Shown in pieces: positions 21,001 to 33,100 of a stretch of DNA of 43,017 nt. The first letter of the stretch is position 1. Every line of letters starts with the position of its first letter. Below the pieces are notes generated by a model that ran no database searches, had not been told where the DNA came from, and saw only the letters and a program-made list of their open reading frames with translations. Source of the DNA: Lenisia limosa (Eukaryota > Breviatea); the NCBI GenBank assembly GCA_001655205.1, contig LPNZ01011560.1, positions 1-43,017 on the forward strand, read 5' to 3'. Made by a program: the position numbers and the translations under genes.

Positions 21001-23789
21001 AAATTTTGTTCATTTGTTATCTTACATGTCTAGGCCAATCTTTTTGGGTAGTATCCATCCAACAGCCTGCTTATATTGCACTCAAATGCTTCAAAAACGG
21101 TAAGAAGGGGCTGAATACATCTTTCCTTTGCCATTGACCTCTCTAACTCTGTAGATGTTCGATTACGATACTTGGTTGTGATCCAAGCTGCCTTTGAAAC
21201 TTCCCTATTTATATTTATTTTCAGCTGGGTTCCGATTTTGAAGACATTGGATAAGAGTAATGATGAAAGCGAGTTATCTCTTGGTGGGTGTATTACCACA
21301 ACCCAATGCTTGATGAATTATACTATCATATGATAAACTAATATGTATTCCGAACCAAATTATGACAGTTGTAGGACTGTTATTCGCAGCATCTATGCTC
21401 TCAATGATTTTCGGTTCCATTGCTTCGCGCTACTTCTTCAATACGGTGAGAAAACAATAATTGCAATGTGCTCTTTGTTACAGTATTTTGAAAAATTGTT
21501 TTAATGATTATAGGGGCTTGAGAATCGTACTGGTCTATCTCATGGGGTAAGGCAATTAAAGATAATAGTCATCTTCAGTCTGTTCTTGTGGTACCTCTTG
21601 CTCTCTCATTTGCTGCGTTCGTAATTTTGCCATACACAGAGGTGAACTTGGGGATATATTTCATTCAGAACAACCCTTCTCGTCTAAAATGTTTTATGTA
21701 TTCAGTCCATGCTTGTCACTATTACGTCTTATATGATCTTTGAAGCCGCGGCAGGAATGTATTACGCTATCATAGGTTAGCACTATCACATATGACAGTA
21801 ACTTTGCTTCTTTCAATCTCACTTCAATAGGAACTGTTCGGACAATGATCATTGTCGAAGATGTCCGATCATCCATTCTCTGTCTATTAAGGTATGTTTT
21901 TATGCATCAGCATCAGGGTGTTTGAGAAAACTTTTTTTCTACATTTCTTCTTTTTATTTTTTCAAAACTATGTAGAATTTTTTGAAGAAACGTAGATGAT
22001 ATATTGAAATTAGGATTATAGAGATTCGGCGGTTATCTACACAAAGAGAAAGCACCCAACAGAAAACGACAGAAAAAAGAACAAAAAAAAAAGACAAAAA
22101 TAGATTATTTTTTTAAAAAGGACAAAAATAGGGTATATTTATGATGTATTGAAACTGAAAAAAAACACAAAAACAACATAAATAGAAAAAAAAATTGGAA
22201 AGAACAGAAAAAATTTGAAAGCACAATTAATTTTTTATAAAAACACTCAGTACAAAGGAAAAGTAAGAAAAAATCTACAGTTAGGTGACTTGTGGCTGCA
22301 AGGGAAGATCTTGACATGGCGGGTCTGGGCACTAAAAAGTGCAAACCTTTTTACAGGTTTCAGGAAAACGTAACTTCCGCTCGGGGTGGAAGTGGGTGGA
22401 GTGGGAGTGGGGGGGGAGAGAAAGATACAGCCGTGTGGAGACTGAAGAGGAGCAGTGTAGGAAGATGAAAATATATCTGGTGAAGCTATTCTCGGTCAGA
22501 TAATTGAGATAGTCCCGCATAGAGGAAAACATCGTCCTTAGGGGAGCGATTTTTGATTCCGGTCGGCTTTGAATTTGAGACTACCAATTTTGTCTTTCCG
22601 ATATAGTGTAGTCGGTAACACCTGGCGCTCTCACCGCCATACCCGGGGTTCGATTCCCCGTGTCGGAGTTTTTTTTGTCTTTCCCCCTCTTTTTTTTCTC
22701 TTTTTTGTGGCCTGGGGGCAACACCCGAGAAATACTCTGAGGGTTTTCGGTCGCGGAAAAGCACGCCGCCGGTGCGGCCGGAACCTGCGTCGGTGCAGAA
22801 GTCAGCTTGAGACTGTCGGCAATTTCGGCAATGTAGCGGGATATCTCGAGCTGGTTTGACCAGTCAGGGTTTCGAAGGAACTCGCAGAAAATGCATAATT
22901 TTTCGGTAGCGGTGTTTGACAGTGATGGAGTCCAGGCCCTTCTTGTGTAAGCGGGCATGTTAAAGAGTGGAGCGAGAGTGGGCATGAAATTTGGCGCCGC
23001 AGGACGGCCTATTAAATGATGATTTTTGTGGGGCGTGTACATGTCGTGGCCGATACCCAGGAGTTTTAGGTTTTGGCTTGGGGGGGCTGACTTTCTTTGG
23101 GGCAGCACGGACACCGATAACAAACCATGTCATTAGGAGGTCTGATCGGCCGGTGGGCTGAGCGGTAAAGAAATCCAGATAGCACCCCGTGGAGTCGGTG
23201 TGGATGAAGGGGAGAGATGTCGGCGCCGGTTTTGAAAGCGCGTATGGCGTTACACCAGGCCTGGAGGGCAGCGAGTGGAAAATGCGGATAATCGGGATTT
23301 TTCTTGGTTTCCCTGTTAAAATTTGACAGTTTCAAGAGTTTCCACACGTTTCGAACAATTCAATAATTATTCCCTCATTTCCCTTATTATTTTTCATCAA
23401 GGGTTCGTCGTCAATCCTGCTCATTATACTTTTCAATATGATGTTTTTGCATCATTACTGTGGTTTAATAGACGAATGGTTTCTTCTGCCTACCTGATCA
23501 TTTAGACTGCCATCCCATTTCCTTGGTGTTGCGATTCTTATGGTTTGCGTTATGAAAATATGTTGATTTTTTATTTTATGGATATGATTAGTCATATTTA
23601 CTTTCCATCGAGTTTTGACCATCCCAGATGCCCAATGTTGGCGAATACTTCTATGTTCAGTGTTCGGCGATTCTTTTATTGATAAGCCTCTGCATCCTCC
23701 CCTTCTTTAAGAAGGCTGTTGAGGATGTACACGAGCACAAATCCAGGTTAAGGTTTGCAAAGTTGAATGTTCAATCCATTGTTTTGTGA
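18065..23789 (+). CDS. MFSD5: MFSD5-type (molybdate-anion transporter) MFS protein
   Basis: Multi-pass membrane transporter of the MFS_5/MOT2 family; known members transport molybdate. The start at 18065 gives MNLSTSVFLGTL joined over a short intron to LATVGLYLHSKFSRPSQH. Family blocks follow: RVYISAFLAAS, AGEWVQGGYLYALYDSYGLG, RHEIAFLFVVGHASSALLS, QLAGALADRLGRKLLSTAAC (the MFS loop-2 motif), FWVLLLGRVFTGVSTSILFT, VFEAWMVGQHNK, TVTSANGLTAVGMGIMSSLL. After a divergent polar linker (about 20400-21000) the second bundle resumes with VIQAAFETSLFIFIFSWVPI, GLFFAASMLSMIFG, FEAAAGMYYAIIG, VEDVRSSILCLLR, then LPSHFLGVAILMVCV and CSAILLLISLCILPFFKKAV to a TGA at 23787-23789. Intron 21892-23505 (1,614 nt) is far longer than its neighbours and carries a tRNA gene. 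Some middle joins are uncertain. Confidence 0.85.
19922..20035. repeat. AT-rich palindromic cluster in an MFSD5 intron
   Basis: Tandem ATATCATATG words (19922-19931, 19932-19941) followed by further TATATC/GATATA blocks and TATGATATGATATGATATG (about 20009-20028). The cluster can fold into hairpins. It lies within a roughly 500-nt intron. Confidence 0.7.
22050..22260. repeat. A-rich low-complexity stretch
   Basis: Long A and T runs with two copies of GACAAAAATAG (22094-22104 and 22121-22131). It lies at the left side of the extra DNA inside the large MFSD5 intron. Confidence 0.7.
22581..23347 (-). CDS. overlapping antisense ORFs inside the MFSD5 intron (possible nested gene or element remnant)
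   Basis: Two overlapping minus-strand frames: 23347-23066 (92 codons; starts MWKLLKLSNFNRETKKN, has FPLAALQAWCNAIRAFKTG and MVCYRCPCCPKES) and 23123-22581 (includes LIGRPAAPNFMPTLAPLF, TEKLCIFCEFLRNPDWSNQ, EISRYIAEIADSLKL). The second runs on through a Lys-rich stretch (KKEKKKRGKDKK) into the reverse complement of the tRNA gene, so its last 25 or so codons are not protein-derived. The stretch is richer in GC than its surroundings. No known domain is recognised. It could be a nested gene, a transposon remnant, or chance. Confidence 0.3.
22597..22668 (+). tRNA. tRNA-Glu(CUC): tRNA-Glu (anticodon CUC)
   Basis: 72 bases fold as a standard cloverleaf. Acceptor TCCGATA pairs with TGTCGGA (one T-G pair) and the discriminator is G at 22668. 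The anticodon arm is TGGCG-CTCTCAC-CGCCA, giving anticodon CTC. The T arm is CGGGG-TTCGATT-CCCCG. The A box resembles TAGTGTAGTCGG and the B box GGTTCGATTCC is a perfect match to consensus. No intron, no encoded CCA. A T8 tract follows at once and serves as Pol III terminator. It lies sense to MFSD5, inside its largest intron. Confidence 0.96.
22669..22676 (+). terminator. Pol III terminator of the tRNA-Glu gene
   Basis: Run of eight T immediately after the discriminator base, on the tRNA sense strand. Confidence 0.9.
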
Positions 23790-24351
23790 CATTTTTTTAA
23801 ACTGTTTACTACCTTTGATAGAGTACCCATCTGTGAAATTTATTTATGTAGGTCAAAGAGTGAGATATAATTTAGGATTTGCGCTCTTTTTTTGACATCA
23901 AAGTAGGTAGAACCGTTTTAAATGAGTGGATTATATCAATATCTCCTGTTCTCATTGCTAAGGTGTTGTTACCATGAGACCCCAAGTTGCGTTGAAGATT
24001 TCGTCTTGCGTGGAAGATGTTAAGTCAAATGTAGTTTCGGGCGGATTCATTGTATTATAAAAGGTTGCATTCATTGATATCTGCATAGAGTATATAGTAT
24101 ATTACATATAACATACATATCATATATATATATACACATGATACTCTATTTTTGATATCATATTATACTATATGATATATCATCAAGATTTCTACTTTGA
24201 ACACGTGTTCATAGATTATTGATTTCTTGATGTCTCAAGAAGAACAGCAATACAAATTGGATACTCTTGACAATTGCAAGTAATACGAGAATAAAAATAC
24301 ATACCGAAAGAATACATAGCATACAAGAAACATTATTTTAAATAGACCTGG
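23790..24351. other. convergent intergenic region with AT-rich palindromes
   Basis: Between the MFSD5 stop and the MPI stop. 24090-24185 is made of TATATC/GATATA-type blocks that can pair with each other; otherwise AT-rich with no gene seen. Confidence 0.6.
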
Positions 24352-26486
24352 TCAAACCTTTTCAAGAGCGACTGAGAGGTGGCAAGATGCGGATGAAATG
24401 TGAACGTTGCGACCTACAGAAGTCACAGAAATTGCAAAACAAATAAAACAACAAAGGATATCTTCGAGATCGATACCTGGTAACACACAAAACACCGAGC
24501 CTTGAGAGATTTTCGTTTCAACAGAATTCAGTGTAATAGTTGCGGATCCTTCCAGACAAAGCCATAGAGATGGGACAGAAAGTGGAGCAACAGAAATTTC
24601 TGGAATGGATTAAAGGGGTTTGACTTTTTGCGTTCAAAACTGCTCTTACTTTCATTTTGAATTTGAGCCACACGAAGTTCAAACTCCAAAACCGAATGGG
24701 GTGGTCGGAAAATACCGAAACCGGGCCATCCTGCTTGGTGAGAGGTCCAGTTTTCATTTCTTTTTGGAGCAAAACACAGAAAACATGCTATCAAGAAATA
24801 ATTTTTTTTTAGATATTTCAATCTTAATCGATTTCAATACCTGAAATGCGATTCAGAAAACCATCCAACCCTCAATAGCTTCTTCATGGACGTAATTTGG
24901 CTCTTCCCAATCGTACGTCAGCATTGTTGTGAGGTTCTCAGCGTCAATAAACTTACCGGTAAGGCCAGCACGCACAACATTATCAGACTCCGCCATGATC
25001 TAATGTCCATAATCTCTTTGCAATGTTTTAAACAAACTCTCATATGGAGAAAATATAGCATCAAAACACATTATTGCAGCGGACAAACCTCAACACAGTC
25101 TCCATGAAGATAGGCGTGGGGCACATTTGGGGGCAGGAAAACAGTTTCTCCAGGTTGAAGAGTGACATGTCTGAGGAACATTGAAGCAATGAGTCCGACA
25201 TCACAGTCTGAAAAGTGACAACTCCTTTCTTCATGTGAAGAGGTTGGGAAATATCGAGATTCCCCAAGAATTAAGTACCCATCATAATCAAAAACTGTAG
25301 AAGCCTAATGTACCCGGATGGTCGCGGTGCAGTTTCATCAAAAGCAGGTCCCTTTTTGACGGGTTTTTGACCTGGGACACACGCTCTATTAAAGCTGTAA
25401 TGGCCTAAATGGATAAGAATGACTCTTCAAATAGGTTCCCCTAAGTCCAAACGTCCCACCTCCACAATGGAAGTGCGAGGCGCCTGAAACACGGAAGAGA
25501 AAGCGTTCTAGAATGCATTAAAGGGGCTTTACACTGCACATTCCAATCATATTCAAACAGTGGGTTTGTTGTATTATTTTCATTTATGGCGGGATTGCTG
25601 AGTCAGAAACCATGGGAACAAACTTTGAGGACAGAGCAGTCGGCGTTGGCGGACTCGAGAGCGCGAACAATATCCGGAGAAACAACACTCAAAACTTCGG
25701 GATTACTTCGCAGTTCGTTGGCAATTTCATGGGGAGGTCTTGGGGATAAAACTACACCCAGGCGGGTACAAACCTGAATCCACACAGCGCTTGAAACTCG
25801 GTCAGGGCCAACGTCATTTCTGGCTTGTGGTTGTCGTCCTATTGGTGAGAATCAGGTGAAGGCCACACCTTATACTGCTTAGGGTTAAACTTGTGTAATT
25901 GCTCTGCCAATGCTTTGTCGGGATGGGCTTGAATGGAAAGGGCTTTTTCAACTGAAAGTACCTGCAAGTTAAGAAGCACAACCTGAGAAATGGAATTTTT
26001 TTTTTTTGCTAGACCATATCTGTTTGTAACCTCAAATACCTTGAAAAGGAATGGGAGCTTATTAGGTAGTCCTTTGTTTTCTAGCCAAGAAGAGAATGCG
26101 ATATTGCTGTCTTTCTGGGTGGTAAGAGACACTTATTTGGCTGACTTGCATAAATCCATATCATCAATAACGGGTCACATCAAAACACCATACCATCATA
26201 CCATCTTCGAAGGGCCACTGGGGTGAGTTCCCATCCAGAGTTCGGCACATGGGGACGCTGAAGTATCATGACTACAGTGTTAAACTATGTTAAATGTGAT
26301 GGAACCATATAAAGAAATGATACTACTAATAAAGTCTCTGAAGAAATGGGAAACTAAAACAGTCCAATATATTATCCAAACTCAAGTGAAATCACTTGTA
26401 ACAGACCTGAGTTTGCCCACAAGCCCCGAGTGTGCCAACTGGCCCCATGGGTAGTGCTGAACTTTGCATGCAAGAAAAGCCGCCAT
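24352..26486 (-). CDS. MPI: mannose-6-phosphate isomerase, type I
   Basis: Zinc enzyme interconverting fructose-6-phosphate and mannose-6-phosphate, feeding GDP-mannose synthesis for glycosylation. The start at 26486 gives [20 protein letters not shown], the family N-terminus. Further exons: [27 protein letters not shown] (Gln and His zinc ligands), [20 protein letters not shown] (Glu ligand), a helical region ([17 protein letters not shown]), then [20 protein letters not shown] and HGDCVE (His ligand), [20 protein letters not shown] (the second family signature), [27 protein letters not shown], and a last exon [19 protein letters not shown] with TGA (revcomp) at 24352-24354. All catalytic blocks are present in order. 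It is convergent with MFSD5 and divergent from the CatSper-like gene (534 bp). Confidence 0.96.
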
Positions 26487-27019
26487 TTGTCTGAGACGTT
26501 GAAAAAACGATGGAAGCTTTCCGAGGGCAAAAATATGGTGCTCACCTTTAACTTGCTTCCTTGCCTCTTGGAGATAAATTGTGGACGTGTGGTGGTGGCT
26601 TTGAACAGAGGCGAAACAGAAACAACCAAACTTTTGTGGTTGCTTTCCCAATATATTAATTTGTTGTTCTGTTTTTTTTGTTTTGTGTAGTTGTTTTGTC
26701 AAAAGGTGCGAAAGTGGCAAAAGGGGTTGAAAAGGGCGGTCGGTTTGCGCTCTTGCGTGTGCGTTGACAATTTAAGTTCAGCATGAAAAATAGCAGTTCA
26801 AAACAATTGTTTCAGTTGTGGTGTAATAATTGAATCATTGTGTCGTCAGAATTGTGTTTTTGTATTTTTTTATTTGAAGAAGAATCGAAATATATGCCCC
26901 CTGTCTGAGAGGCCTTCCACGTTCGATCTTTCAATTTGAGAAGGCATCAAGGGGGCCAGTTGCAGAAATATAGTAAACGAGGCCGACAAAGACTTTGAAG
27001 ACTTGGAAGTTGGCGCACA
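26487..27019. promoter_or_regulatory. divergent promoter region between MPI and the CatSper-like gene
   Basis: 533 bp between two start codons pointing outward. T-rich runs at 26660-26690 and 26860-26875; no recognised motif. Both promoters must lie here. Confidence 0.55.
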
Positions 27020-29714
27020 ATGCAGCGAGGAGGGTCTTTCCGCAATGCCCCATCCTTGGTGTCGCATCAAGTCCTTGTGAGGCAGCAGGTACGATGGACT
27101 GTTTGAGCAGGTTTATGATTTTGGATTGGATACGTTAGACCCTCAAGTCAATATTAAAAGGATCGATTTGAGATGTGAATGTTGGTGCGCACCAAATAAA
27201 CCGATTTGAACAAACTCACATTTGTGAAAAACTAAATAGGTTCAAATCTTGTGTAATTCTAATTTTCTAACTTCAGAATATTGGCTTTTTGTTTGGATTA
27301 TTTTCGTGTCTTGGCAAAGATTTTTCATAAATCACCCCCTCCCCTCCAGTCCGTTACACAGACGCCGCCCTCAAGGTCACGTTCCAGGTCAGGCAGTTTC
27401 CAGGGGCCAGTGCAGCCATTGACCAGACAAAAGGTGGGAGGGGGAATGGGACTGGTGAGAGTGGCTTCATCAATGGTGGTGAATTAGCTCTGTTCTCCTT
27501 TTCTGATCATCTCAGACCACTGAAAGAGGTAGCAGTAACAACAATATTGCCACCCCAGTTGCAGCAACAACGGAAGCTGTGATGTCTCTGGGTAAGTCAG
27601 GCATTATAATATGATCTTACGATATTAGAGCAAGAAGAGCAGATGGAGTGGATGAATCGAACGTTCCGATCCGACTTCCACCGTTTTACTGTTTGGCTCT
27701 CCACGGTTGGTGGTGAAGGTTTTGACTGCAAATTTACGTCATCAGAGGCAATGGCTCAACACCACCATTATTCTGGTCATTCTTCTCAACGCCTTAACTG
27801 TCGCTATTCAAAGGTGAGAGACTATCATAACTTTGCATTCATTGTTTTAGTGAAACTTCCAAAGGCAGTTACCTGGCTGAGATTATTGAAGTTATCGACT
27901 ATGTTTTCCTCACTATTTATACTTTTGAGTTTCTTTTGAAGGTCTGTATGTTGCTTCTTTAAAATGCTTCTTTTTAGAATTGGTGCTGTTCCTTTAAGTT
28001 GTTTTTCACCTACTTAACCTGAAATTTCCTCAAAGTGTTCAGGTGTATGCTGAACCCAAGGGATATTGGTCAAACGGGTATAATCGGTTCGATTTCTTTA
28101 TCCTCCTGGTGTCATATTTTCTGGTGCGTTTGGTTTCAAGGCTTCCTTTCTTGTCTTATTGTCAGTTCGGTTCTAAAGCGCAGGAATATGTCACTCTTTA
28201 TGTAATAATTCAGATTGTGTTCTCAGCCCAGTCATCTGGTGGCGATTTCACTTTTATTCGAGTGATTCGAGGTATGGGTGCGATGGATTTAATTTTTATC
28301 GGAGGTAGATAAAAAGAGTTAAAAATTATTCACAATTTGTTTTTATTAATCGTGCACTTTATTTTTTAAAAAATCAATTGTGCCTTCAGGTCGATGGCAA
28401 TTCGGGGTATTGAGGATGATCTGACTTTGGCAGCACTTAGAGCTCTGAGAGCGCTTCGATCCATTTCGTTTGTCAGGTTAGCAAGGAGTATGTCCAGATT
28501 CGTCATTTATATCTCATTTCTACACATATATATTGTAGACTTTGATCATTATTTCCTGTAGATGATTTATCAGTAATGGTGGACCTGTTCATAACCATGA
28601 TTTACCAGGTCGCTTCAAGTTATCGTTACGGCCTTGTTCCAGACCCTTATTGATGTCCTGAACATTTTGAGTCTAATGACACTCATCATTTTCGTCTTCG
28701 GAGTTGTTGGCTTCTACCTCTGGGGGCATGATAATGGTAGGGCGTGCCAGGTGTGAGATTTTACGTTGCAGGCGGCGATACTGAGAGGTGGGGCACACTG
28801 CCAGACGCTATGTGGACGCTGTTCGCCTTCGTGACGGTGGGTGTTGACCTTTTTGGCAATTTCAATATGAGAGGAGGAGGGTAGGGTTTGTGAGCTGTAG
28901 TATCCCCTCCCCTCGATTATCTAATAGAATCCCACACACGCAAATAGGGAACTGACCATTAGGCCGACGGGTGGACAGACCTGCAGGCCGAACTCGACGA
29001 CCGTGGCTTCCAATACGCCCGCCTATACTCCATCGTCTTCATCTTCATGGGCCACTTTGTGTTCATCAATCTCTTCATTGGTGTGATTATTCAGGTAATG
29101 AAGTTTTTTGGGAACAGAAGTACAATATTTCCTTTAATACCATCTAGAATCTTGACGAAGCGACAGAAGAAGACAGAGTTGAGCGGAAGAAACGAAGAAC
29201 AGAAATTGTCCGAAGGAAGAAAGCCCTTGTTGCCCAGCGCCAAGCAAAGGAGTTCCAAAGGGTTCTCGTACATAAGGTTGGCCACTCGTTGTAGTTGGAA
29301 TGTTTTGCTCGCTTTGGTTTTCTCTTCTATCATGTCACAATTGTCACAGTGTAGAATATGACAGGACAAAAGTCGTCAATGCAGGACCTTCTGAGAAAAC
29401 TGGTAGGTGCTTCTCATTTCAACGATGATAGTATTTTTTCCATTTTCAACACAGGGCGATTTCTGACCAACAGGCCGGCCATTTGCGGCATGATGACGTT
29501 GTGCCTGTTCGGAACTTGTCATGCCATTTGTCATGGTTGGAGACGTATTTAGCTGCTCTCGATCATCGAGAAAACTCCCTCTACAAGCTACAGCAACTCC
29601 ATTTTGAGGTGGGGACTTTGGCTTTTGTTATTTTAATCAAGCCAAGTACACTTAAGTTCATGCTTTCAGTTGGCTACAACTTTGGCTGAACTCACTGAAA
29701 GAAGGTTAACCTAA
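27020..29714 (+). CDS. CATSPER: CatSper3/4-like voltage-gated calcium channel subunit
   Basis: Six-transmembrane, single-pore-domain channel subunit of the CatSper type, which forms the flagellar calcium channel in animal sperm. The start at 27020 gives MQRGGSFRNAPSLVSHQ and a Ser/Arg-rich cytosolic N-terminus. S1: WLNTTIILVILLNALTVAI (about 27746-27808). S2: IIEVIDYVFLTIYTFEFLLK. S3: GYNRFDFFILLVSYF. S4: LAALRALRALRSISFVR with regularly spaced Arg. S5: LNILSLMTLIIFVFGVVGFY. Pore: MWTLFAFV-T-ADGWTDLQAEL, so the filter is T-A-D-G-W, with a 136-nt intron (28837-28972) between T and A. S6: VFIFMGHFVFINLFIGVIIQ. The C-terminus is a charged coil ending ALDHRENSLYKLQQLHFEL and ERRLT; this tail resembles CatSper3/4. 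The join before S4 could not be made in frame. The T-x-D-G-W filter favours CatSper3/4 over CatSper1/2. Confidence 0.87.
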
Positions 29715-30190
29715 TATGTTTCCAACGTTTTGATCGCTCTCAACTCACAATCGTGTTGAAGGCTTTGTTATGGTATTGCAGTGGTATTGTTTCTTATTTA
29801 TTTCTAGCTTCTATGGTCAAAAAAGATATCCAATCAAATTCAATATCTTGTCAATATCATACTAAGCATATGAAAATGTGAATTATGTGACGAAAATCTG
29901 CCGACAAAAAATGCATAACAAGGCCCAAGCTGAGCACCCAGGACCGGGACAGTGACAGTGGGGACGTTCCCTCCCACCCCTCCCAGCAGCTCCCAGACCC
30001 CTCATTTCTAACCAGCTTCCAACCAAAATTTATATTATTCATATTGAGAATAGCAAGCATCTTGCATCATCAAGGCATTTCCCCACTCCTCCACTCCTTT
30101 CCGTTTCCGCTGGCCGTACATCACCATGAAGAAAAGATAGATAGATAGCTTCCAAGGCTATTTTAACACGTTTTAAGCCTTTTCTTGAAC
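29715..30190. other. intergenic region, tandem gene pair
   Basis: Between the CatSper-like stop and the TMCO4 start. It holds a CT-rich patch on the plus strand (29960-30010), a short GATA repeat (about 30136-30149), and no gene I can support. Confidence 0.5.
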
Positions 30191-33100
30191 ATGGACTCGC
30201 TTTCTCTTGATGAAAAGGCATCAATCTTCACGCTCTTCGCAGCAATCCTCGAGAGGTACTTCCCTCCACAGAAGCCACTCAGCCCAAAGTTAGTTGAAGC
30301 TGACCCTCTTAAGGCTCATAGTCTCGCTGAAGCTGTGGAAGGTTTGCTTTCGGTATTTTTTTAGCGAAATATGTAACGAAATGCTAAATACACAGATATT
30401 AATGCTGAATGGAGAATTTGTTTCTTTGGCCTTGTCTGTGACCGACTTGGCTTCCCTCCACCGCCCTCCCCCCCACTCAATGATAAGTCCATTCTGTGCG
30501 TTCGATTCTCATCAGACCAGCTCAAAGACTGCAGTTTGTGGTGCTATATAATTACAGCGGCCACGAATATTTGGATGTAAATGACATAGCATTGAATCAT
30601 ACTTTGTATTAATTTGTATTTCACGAAATTGAAATTGCAAGGGACAGAGAATAGTGATCAGTATTGTGAGCGAGCGCGAATATTTCTTTTCATTTAGAAT
30701 GTCTTTTAGTTATATTTGAAGTCAAAACGCAGCTTTTACATTGTAGATGAGAGTCATCTTGAGGCAGTAGCAACAGGAAAAGGCTTAACATGGCATCCCG
30801 GTGCCTCAGTTGAATGGAAGAATTCAATCTTTGGTTCAAACCCAATGTGGACGGACAAAAATGGTTTGCTTTGATTTTGTAATGAGAACAACGAAAGTCT
30901 ACTTTACAAGGATCTGATGAACAGTCTACTTTTGGCAAGTTATTTAGAAGAAAGGTTGTTCAGATCCAATTGAAAGAGAGAGTTTATCATTCAGAAAAAA
31001 GAGTCATCTAATGAAGTTCAACCCTCTGCTACCCATTTGGTAAATGTGTTCTTCTAACTTAGAATCTGAATGGGGTTGAGTTGAGTGACAAAGTGAAGTG
31101 GTTGATATTTGCAGACCTCACACGATTGGTGATTGAACGTTATTGGGAGGGGTGTTGTCATACTATTGTTGATAGATGTTATGGGCTCAAAGCCTTCTGT
31201 CGTATAATTGATAAGATATGTCATATACTATACAGCCACAACTGTAACAATAATTTTCTTTATTTTCAAATGCGTTGGTGCCTCACCTCTAAGTTGATGG
31301 TACTTATGACGCGCGCACCCGATTTGTGCTGAGAGTGGCTGCTGACTGGCTTGATATCCAATGGGGTGTGCATGGGTGTTTAGCATCAGTAATAGATTAA
31401 AACCCTCATTTATTTTATTTTCACAGACTGATTGATACTTGGAGTCTGATTTTTTGTTTGTTTATTTGTTTGAAAGTCTTTTATACTGTTACTTTGAGAG
31501 GAAGCATCCTTGCTGCAGAGGCTGCTATTGCGAGTGCCATTTTGGAAGGAGAGCCGATTGAGAAAAACGAAGTTGTTGCTGACAAACAAGCCTCACGATG
31601 GAGAAAGACTAAAATAGGTAAGCTGTCTTCGTTATAGTCTTCCTTCTCCATAGAATTATTAGTTTTCAAGTGATTATGGTGCATAGTCTTTAGCATTTAC
31701 TTGGCATTAGCTTTTCCCTGTTTTATAATTGTTTTTTATTAACACTACGTATCATATGATCATTAAGCATATTTCCCGATATGGAAAGGAATTGAGCATG
31801 ACGACGTTTTAGGATTCGCAGCCTTGGGAGGGGCCATTGCCGTCGGTCTCACAGCGGGTGCGGCGGCTCCGATGGTAGCAGTCGGATTGGCAGCCTTGGG
31901 TGGTGCGGCGACTGCTGTCACTCTTGCAAGTTGGCCTTTGTTGCTGGTATTGACCACCCAGGCTCATCATTAATTATGGGTTCTCTCTTTGGAGCGGGTG
32001 GAGCAGGACTTGTTGGTTACAAGGTTGCACACAAGACGGATGAAGTATCAGAGTTTGACTTTGTCCCTTTGGGTGGGAAAGGACTTTCCGTTCGCATCGT
32101 GGTCCCCGGCTTCATAGACCAAGACTGCCCCCTGGCGGTGTTAACGGTAGGTTCTTGGATCCTGTTTTTTTGACTTTCCAAGGAAAAAAAGATGAAAGAG
32201 CGAACAGACGAGACGGATTCGGGTTTGCTAATGTTGTGCTAATAACTATAGCTGATGCTTCCGTTCCTTCAGAAGACAGTGATGAGGGATACGATCTTTG
32301 GTCACAGGGACCTAGGGGACCTGAGGAGGATGAAACAGCTGTTCCTGACTTTTCGATGTTTTGGCATCAGGTATGAAGGTGTTCTTTGGGTTGACCTTTT
32401 CAGCTGCTGCCACTAGACCACCCGGTCGAGGAAATTGGATTAAGATGGGAAGGAGATCTTTTGAGAGCGTTAGCTTCTGGTAAGATTGCATTATATATAG
32501 AGCTTCCCTACGATAAAAGACCGTTAAAATATCGATATTTATCTAGGATATATCGAGAATTCAGTCTTTTTTGCGATATCTATTGCTATAATAGATTGTG
32601 ACCAACACAGGTTTGATGCAAACGTTTTCTAAGTCAATTGCCCAAAGTGTTGCTTACCAAGGAGCACTTCGGTTTGTTCTTTGAGTTTATGTTACTATTT
32701 AGCTCCACTGCGGGCATTCTGTTGGCATCCTTGGCATGGCCAGTTGCCCTTCTTTCAGCTGCAACTCTGATTGATCGACCCTGGGCATTGGGTAAGTTAC
32801 AACAATTTGTTGGGGAAATGAAGATTTTATAGTAATGTCATTGTAGGGCTGGATAGAGCGGATAAAGCAGGCCGTATTCTCGCCGATATTTTGACAGTGA
32901 GAGCTCAAGGTAGTCGTCCTGTAACACTTGTTGGATACAGGTATGCTGAAAACTTGTTTATGATGGTTCTGTTTGTATTGTTTCCATTGTTATGAATAAG
33001 AGTAATGATTTTCACACATAAATTATTGATGGTGATTTTTTTGCCTTTTTGATAGTAGCAGTGTTGGAGCTAGATTGATCTTCCAAACATGTCGCATTCT

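Noticed and set aside
31763-31957. Minus-strand Ala/Pro-rich ORF
   Set aside because: Complement of the Gly/Ala-rich TMCO4 membrane domain on the plus strand.
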